The translations under genes and the position numbers were made by a program. A stretch of 64,000 nucleotides of DNA, from contig OX485806.1 in assembly GCA_950295325.1 (NCBI GenBank), positions 11,470,001 through 11,534,000 on the forward strand, given 5' to 3'. Below the pieces are notes generated by a model, which was given only the letters and a program-made list of their open reading frames with translations, searched no databases and was not told the DNA's origin. Below, piece after piece: positions 57,191-64,000 of this stretch; position 1 is the first letter of the stretch, and each line of letters begins with the position of its first letter. The DNA comes from Polytrichum commune. Taxonomy: Eukaryota > Streptophyta > Polytrichopsida > Polytrichales > Polytrichaceae.

Positions 57191-57774
57191 TTAGGGTCAT
57201 CTCGGACCGGTTACAGAACACTTGTTGCTACAAGATAAATCATAAAGGTCACCATGATTAATGTGGCACAATTATTGTGCCTCGGTGGGATTATATGTGG
57301 CATTGGCCACATGGAGAAATTGTGTCAGAATTAAGCAAGTGCAAGGTATGTGGATATTATTTGGTTCATTTGTCATGTTTGCAATCTTCTACTAAGTACA
57401 TTTACACAATGAAATTGTGTTACATTAGCAAATACACAATGAACCATTGGCAAAAATATGGGGAATATTTTGCAAAATATTGTCAGTCCCACATAACATT
57501 GTTATGAATCTAAATAATGTTATGCACATATTGCCTAAAAAATCACTTCTTGTAGTTGAGATAAATATTTTTGGATGAGATAAGAATGGATGCCCCACAA
57601 GATGGATGGAAAACTAATTGTGGACACACTTGGGACACACATGGTGGTCTAGGGAAGTTCTATATTGGGACTTATAGAAGGACTAGAGGAAGAAAAAATT
57701 GTATGTGACTAGAGTTATATGTAAGTTAAGTCTTTTTCATGGACATTCACAACACTGAAAGATTGTGACTTTAA
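57191..57774. other. Intergenic, no gene seen
   Basis: The 76-codon frame at 57277-57507 has no recognised domain. Confidence 0.35.
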
Positions 57775-58202
57775 GGGCCAGTTCACATGGGATCCCAAGT
57801 CCAAAGTTCCATGTCACTTGAGGTCAATCATGCAATCTCAACCGTTGAGAGCATGGGAAGTTGGGACTTACCACTTCACATGGGGTCCCAAGTCCCAAGT
57901 CTCAAGTCTCAAGTCTCAAGTCTCAAGTCTCAAGTATGACTTGGATGCCTACATGACAACACGTTTTGGAGGTGAGGCTTGGGACTTGTGTTGAGAGTTA
58001 GGTCAAGCAAAAAGCCAGACCCAACTCTCAACACAATTCCCTCAATCACTTTTTGCATAAAAAAAAATTAAGATATGACTTTATTGATAATCAACCATAT
58101 TTTAATGATATCTTGAGGCTCAAAGGTTGGGACTTTGCCTCCATGTTGTGACTTGCTAGCATAAGTGGGACTTGGGACTTGGGACCCCATATGAACCAAA
58201 CC
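57775..58202. mobile_element. Tourist-like MITE, family D-type ends
   Basis: A 428-bp element from GGGCCAGTTCACATGGGATC to the inverse GGGACCCCATATGAACCAAACC, flanked by TAA on both sides. It contains the heptamer run AAGTCTC (about six units, 57888-57934). Only one copy is present in the window. Confidence 0.75.
57888..57934. repeat. AAGTCTC heptamer tandem array
   Basis: About six head-to-tail AAGTCTC/AAGTCCC units lie inside the Tourist-like element. They look like expansion of its own subterminal motif (CCCAAGTCC). Confidence 0.85.
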
Positions 58203-58436
58203 TAAGGATGAAGAAAAAACTTTTGGGGGGTGAAGGCATTAACTTCTTTTGGATGCACTTCTATACCTAGTTGGGAGCAAAGGTCCTCAATGTACACACT
58301 ATTGTGGTATGGTATATAGGTGAATGAATGGTATCAATAACTAACATCAGTAATGGTATCAAAGAACCTACCCATGGGCACCAAAATTGTAATACCATTC
58401 AAATATTGATATTTGGTGAGTATGTCAACACCACGT

Positions 58437-58830
58437 TATTCAACTTCATGGTTGTGATATATTCTATATTTAGCATTTGACATGGGCCTCCACTATTTGA
58501 CCTTCATGGGAAGAAAACTTAGAAAATAGGAAGAAACTGATGCTAGTATGAAGAGTATGAATAGTGTCATTGTTTTCAATGATAATGCTACTATGAATAA
58601 TATTTCTAATGAATAATACAAGGATGAACAATGTTTCTTGCGAATAGTGCAAGGATGAACAACAATTCCTATGAATAGTGTTGGGAGTATAACTTCACCC
58701 AAAATTCCAAGTGTCAACCTTGAATGTATGAGTTGTACACAAATAATCTTGCTTTGTTCAAGGGGGCACATAATATAATTGACATATTCTAGGGTCATGG
58801 AACCAACTCACATGGTTGAATAATGTTATG
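58437..58830 (+). repeat. Direct repeat H, copy 2
   Basis: Second copy of 51584-51966, same orientation, about 6.85 kb away. Similarity starts at TTCA..T.CATGGTTGTG and stops after GAATAATGTTATG. The centre has different numbers of GAATAGTG-like units. Confidence 0.8.
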
Positions 58831-61800
58831 ATTTTGCTTAGGTATGGAAGTTCTTGCATGGTATATAGATCCAAATGGTATTGAAAAAAAAAATGTTGTT
58901 GAACATCCGTACCCTCTTTGTATATATTTTTTCTCAAATTCTCATTACACAACCCAAATGGTATTAAAAAAAAACGATACCGTACCAACACCAATACAAA
59001 CTCTTTCGTGAAATAAGCAACGAGTAAACCTTCATGCATGTCTAATACTCTACGTTTCCACTTTCACGGTCATGTTTTGTAATTGTGATTTGTTGAAAGG
59101 TTAAAATGGTCCGGGGCAAGGGGTCACTATTCTTAGTGTTAGAAATATAGGTGAGTCCAAAGATAGGATGTCATTATAGCTACCAAGTAAGAAAATTGAA
59201 GTATTTAAAAATGACAGAGGTCCTCTGAAATCATATTAGAGTATATTTATGTAACATCCTTTGAAATCTGGAAGATTCCAAGAATACTTATTTTTCATGG
59301 GTCCCCCACAAAATACCCTTTAGACGCATGTGGTTGCCAAAACATTTAGAATGTGTACCCCCCTCCCCCGGTCCGTAAAAGACGTAGTAAGGTGGGACCC
59401 AACTACATCAACTGCCAATAACAATCTAGATCACCATATTCAATCCATGCTCAAATTAGGTTGGAGAATGGTGGATGCTAGAATCAAGACTGGTAGATGT
59501 TAGAGGATTGGTCTGAGGGGCTGATCACACCAGCCACTTCTGACACCATCCGTCAACATCTCAGGTTGTAGTTATGTGAAAAAATAGTGTCCAGACCAAC
59601 ATCTATTTTTGAACATAATCCTCAACAATTTCACGGCTGGAACCAGACGGAAAGTTTGGTGTGGTCGGGGCATGAAACCGGCAGTCTTCAATGAGGAACG
59701 ACCAAGTTCTAAACGTGAGTAAACAATGCACAATAAACGTGGTTGAAGAGTGTTATGATATACACTTGGAAGCCTTGGTGGAGGAGAGAGTGAACGTATT
59801 GGAACCGACAAGTGCACTTGATGAAGCTCCATGGCACCCACTTTGAAGGCAGGCAATCAAGCAAGCAGAGTTTGTTTGAAGCTTCAAAAGTTTTGGCAGA
59901 GAATTTTGGTTGAGCTTGCCAGTCTGATCTCACATGGATAGAGCTAAGTGCCATAGACCGGTGCCAGGTCCACCACTTCGAGTGCCGAAAGGTGGTTTCC
60001 AACTGGCTTTTTATCAGAGTCCCAACAATGGGAAGTTGACACGTGGCAAGAATAACATTAAAAGCCCTTTTTGTGTCGAACTGGTCAGTGTGTAGTATGC
60101 TCTTTAACTTACGACACAATTTTGCTGCAGCCTAGCCCATTCAACACGAAATGCCTCCTTTCTGCAGAGTGATGATGGTTGGATGGAGCACACGCCACCA
60201 CTTGAGGTTTCAAGTACCTCAAGTTTCAATGGTCAAATTAAGTGGAAAAAAAAACGTGGGTATTCTATTGGGGTCGTTTGTAAAGTCATCAAAAGTGGGA
60301 CTCACTCGAGGTTTTGGGGGGGGGGGGGGGGGGTCTTTCATAGTTGTCACTATCAACACTTTGAGTTGTTAGCGATTGTATGAAAAAACACCGGCGAGGG
60401 AAGTCTTTTTGCTCTATTATGTGGGAACTTTCACTACTAACATATGAGTCCCATCCAATCACTCCACATCGATGACAGGACAAATATAAATCTACCACTG
60501 CGCTAGATTTGTAATGTTTCCAGTGACGTAGGTCAATTGCCTAGGACTCGTATGCTTGTAGTGTTTGATGAAAAAAATTAATTGAGTTATTTTATGAGTT
60601 TAATTGTAGTTGGGGAGTACACAAGTGTAGAGATCATAAGAAAGGTGCAAGTGCACATAGGTGACAAGAAAATGAGAAGATGCTAAATTGTTTAGAGATA
60701 GTAAAACTTGTTGAAGAAAAAGAAATAAAAATAAAAAACCCATCAAAATCAAAGATGTTCTCCAAGAATTTTGGAGGAACTCAAACAAGTGACCATTAGA
60801 GAATTTCAACCCCAGTTCATCCCCATGCTTTACATTTAGCTCTACTACAACTTGTTAAAAACTTTTGTTAAAGTATGTGGGGCCTCATGTGATCGCTCTC
60901 CTTGATTGGATACCTATATTTGAGTGGCCAGTGCCAAAGCTAATAGTTAAGAATGGATTGCAAAAAGACACGTGATACGGAGAGAAATAGAATCTTCTCC
61001 TTTGGCCTCTTATACTACTAGTATTTGGAATCCAACTTTGATACTAAAAACGTGTCATGAATTCATGTATGGTGTGTGGGCCTTGTTGGGTCGATCTTCT
61101 TAATTACACGCATCCATTTGAGTAGTACATGGTAAGAGTTTATAGCTACGAGCAAACACTTAAACTACATGTGGTATGATGGTTGCAAAAATGATAGATG
61201 CCATTTTAGGTTCAATTGTTAACATGGTTGTGGAGTGTCAAGCAATTCGTTTGAGCATCTTGAGTTTGACGTCTTATAACATTCGCAAACATTGAACCTT
61301 GAAATAAGAATCGTTGTGATTCACAACTACGACCTAGTTGAGATAATGTCAGATCCGGTCCGATGGCCAAAACTACATGTGGAGTTGAAAGTGCCTACAA
61401 CTAGACCACGTACCCTCTACGCTACAACACATTGTCTTTGTTGGTGATTGACAAAAATGAGATTAAATTATGTGCTCAAAACCAAAACACCAATATGAGT
61501 TTAATAGTTTAGAATGCAACTATGAGTGTCTCATATTACGATCGTTTGAAGAGAATTAGAATCTTGAGTGGGGACCTCTTAGAACTTTTGATCCTCAACT
61601 TTGATTTTGACACTTGACACGACATTCTTCGTGGCTCATGATTGCAAACCGGGTGAGACAAACCCCGATACGATCCAATGACCAAAATTGTGGATGGTGT
61701 TGGAAGTGCCCACAATAGGGCCACATAGGAACCTTGCGTACAATAACAAGTCCGTTTCAATGCCAAACACCCGACCCTACTAAAACTTTATTCTCCAAGT

Positions 61801-62506
61801 ACACATTTGTTTGCCATTCATAAATGACTCTCACAGCCATTGCAAGGGGGCTTCTCAAGTTCCTTTAAGTGCTAGCTACTCATTTGGAGAGTGACCCAAT
61901 TCCACACCACATTTGCACCCTTTCGGCTACAAAGAGCACATTGGGGAGGGTGTCAACCTAACGAGAGACACACCCTATCATGGACATTTTCCAACTTATT
62001 TAAGCATGCAACATAACATCCCTTCATCACCAGGGTGTTGCATCCCTAGTGTCAAGAATTTTGTAAGTATCCTTCCTCCTTTATGTTGGATCACCCTTGC
62101 AAAATGAGCAGTGTTGAGCACGGGTATTGTTCACTCTTACAAGGGTGAACCTACGTGTGGGATTATGCCACCGAAATACACTTCATGCTTGGTTTAAAAT
62201 GTTTCGCTAGCCACCCTATTGGTTGTTGGGTTGGCCACATGGAACCCCACATCGGGAGTTTATATTGACAATAGTGTGGAATATCGACATATTAATGTGG
62301 GACAACTAGTGGTACATTTTTATTTATTTTATTTTAAAATTGTTCATCAAATTTTGAGGTTTTTTTTAAAAAATAAAAATAAAAATAAATTCACTACTAC
62401 AGTCAGTCCATGCCAGTAGGACGATTATAGACATACACAACTTTGCCAATTGTTCATATTACCATATAGCATTAGTACATCAAACTCTAAGCAATTGCGC
62501 CAAGAG
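58831..62506. other. Intergenic, no gene seen
   Basis: A run of about 18 G lies at about 60315-60333. Pieces of repeat family D occur near 60890-60990 and 61080-61200. Frames at 59572-59856 and 59709-60119 (minus) have no recognised domain. Confidence 0.4.
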
Positions 62507-62617
62507 ATGGAGAATGACAACGATGACATTGAGGAGGACGACGACGTTGAACAAGACGAATTTCGCATCGGGGACGATTCAAGCGTAGTCTTGGATCAAT
62601 ACTTGGGCAGAGAATAG
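62507..62617 (+). pseudogene. Short acidic coding remnant (unsure)
   Basis: A 36-codon frame starts with ATG and is very rich in Asp and Glu (NDNDDIEEDDDVEQDEF). After its TAG the same frame stays acidic (LEELIMEEGDVFDNDLS). Acidic tails like this end some plant hAT-type and other transposases, but no core domain is visible upstream, so the identity is a guess. Confidence 0.25.
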
Positions 62618-64000
62618 CTTGAAGAACTAATCATGGAAGAGGGGGATGTTTTCGATAATGACTTGTCATAAAGGACCTCATGGATTGATGTCTTCGACGA
62701 TTTTCAATTAAAAAATAAATTAAAGAACGTTTTGAAATATTTTAAAATGTATTTTATAATGTTGCCTCCGACCTCTAGAATTAATCATGCAACACTAGGG
62801 ACAACCTAATTGCATATACCAACCATTGTAGATTTGGAGATGTATGTATGTCATAAACGACCTATTATGATTTCCTTTCAAAAATTGCACATTTTGAGAC
62901 TTGGATATTTACCTATTCATGAAAACAAAACATGGGGACAGTCACGGTTCATGACAAGTGGATTTGGGTGAACCAATCCATACACTTGTTTCTTGTCGGA
63001 TGCCTAAACCCTTGCCTTCAAAGAACCAGCGTACGGGTTGGTTCGCCCCAGCCATGACAAGTGCCACTCCCTTTACGGTCGGATCAAAAAGTCTATTTCT
63101 TCCACCACATTCACACAAAGAAAGATCCTCACATTCACTCGCACACGAGCACATCCCAAACAACACACACTATAGCCTATAGGTGTCACACTCCTAAAAA
63201 CACCGACCGGGCTCACAACTTCCGCACAAGATAAGCATAAAATTGTGGACTTAAAAAGCGCGAGATCCTTTTTCAGGTTTGGTTTTTGTTTTTAGGTGCG
63301 ACGACCACGTTCGATGTACATACTAACTCGTGCAAAATGCCACCAAATTATTAGTCGATGAAGCTCAATAGGCCTTCAATTTGCCCACTAAAGTCTCTTG
63401 CTTAATTTGGACGGTTCGATGCACCTGGATTCCCAACCCCCGTCCAAGTTCGAAGGGCCGAGTTTCTAAATAAAAGCGAGCCTTGCTCGTCAGGAGTCAT
63501 AGACTCGTTCAATGGATCCGGTCCCAAAACCAAGGCCAGCTTCATTAAGTTTAAGGGTGTGTGGATGTTGTTGGGTTGGGTTAGTTTTCTCATGTTGTCC
63601 AACTAATAAGTTACGGTTCTCCCTCTTTAGTATGACACGTTTGGGAAACACAAAAAGGTCGTAGTATTGAGGTGTCGTCTTCTCATTAATATGACAAATG
63701 GCGTAAAGTTGTCGTCCTATTGAGGGAATACGAAAACGTGAGTAATGTGAGCTTTAAAATCTATACAACGAGTTTAAGTAATCTAGATGGTATGAAATAA
63801 CAACTTATAACTCCAAACAAATATAGATATTCTCGAGATAGGAGTCCAAAGATCTCCGGTGTTGCCTATCCAAGTTAGTGACTGTCATCTTATCTAAATC
63901 CCCTACTAACTTCTGGAAACTAATCATTTCATTAACACCAAAATACAAAAGAGTTTTCTAATAAGAAACTAGACAACAATGATGCATGATGTTTAGCAGC
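62618..64000. other. Intergenic, no gene seen
   Basis: Overlapping frames at 62942-63182 on both strands have no recognised domain. Nothing else is supported to the end of the window. Confidence 0.35.

Noticed and set aside
51584-58830. The direct repeat pair as LTRs of a 7.2-kb LTR retrotransposon
   Set aside because: No TG...CA ends, primer-binding site, polypurine tract, or gag-pol frame is visible between the copies, and the intervening DNA holds unrelated repeats.
1-64000. CRISPR arrays, operons or prokaryotic gene clusters
   Set aside because: No array of regularly spaced identical repeats and no closely packed co-directional genes; introns, MITEs and the tRNA gene structure show plant nuclear DNA.

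Overview
This window looks like nuclear DNA of a land plant, most likely a seed plant. It is AT-rich and gene-poor. It holds one spliced plant-type sulfate transporter gene (SULTR group 3) with eleven coding exons and GT-AG introns, one eukaryotic tRNA gene without an encoded CCA, a short TTTAGGG-type telo-box, and many classic plant MITEs (Stowaway-like with TA target sites, Tourist/PIF-like with 3-bp target sites). I cannot fix the species or order.

Layout. 1-20 kb: no gene supported. It contains a Stowaway MITE, a Tourist-like MITE, a TTAA-flanked element with an internal 331-bp tandem duplication, a cluster of ACCGGTT-rich repeats next to a GC-rich island (about 9.9-10.8 kb), and a nest in which a second Stowaway sits inside another MITE. 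20.3-23.1 kb: the largest mobile-element relic, the 3' half of a LINE-like retroelement with RNase H, a Cys/His knuckle and a C-terminal endonuclease-like module. Four further relics of what looks like the same family lie at 28.0-29.05 kb (-), 37.4-37.5 kb (+), 38.5-38.7 kb (-) and 54.7-54.9 kb (+). 24-42 kb: dense MITEs, many nested, a well-bounded tRNA-derived SINE (36.2-36.6 kb), and a tRNA-Gly(UCC) gene at 40.67-40.74 kb on the minus strand. 42.3-48.8 kb: the complete sulfate transporter gene on the minus strand, with a probable promoter near 50.75-50.86 kb and several introns loaded with short repeats. 51-64 kb: more MITEs, a pair of about 380-bp direct repeats, a LINE tail, and no supported gene.

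Only two loci look functional: the 652-residue SULTR3-type transporter, whose eleven exons join in frame without a break, and the tRNA-Gly gene. Almost everything else with recognisable structure is transposon-derived. The most informative features are the five LINE relics, which together show a domain order that no single copy retains, and three nested insertions in which related or interrupted repeat copies identify the target site.
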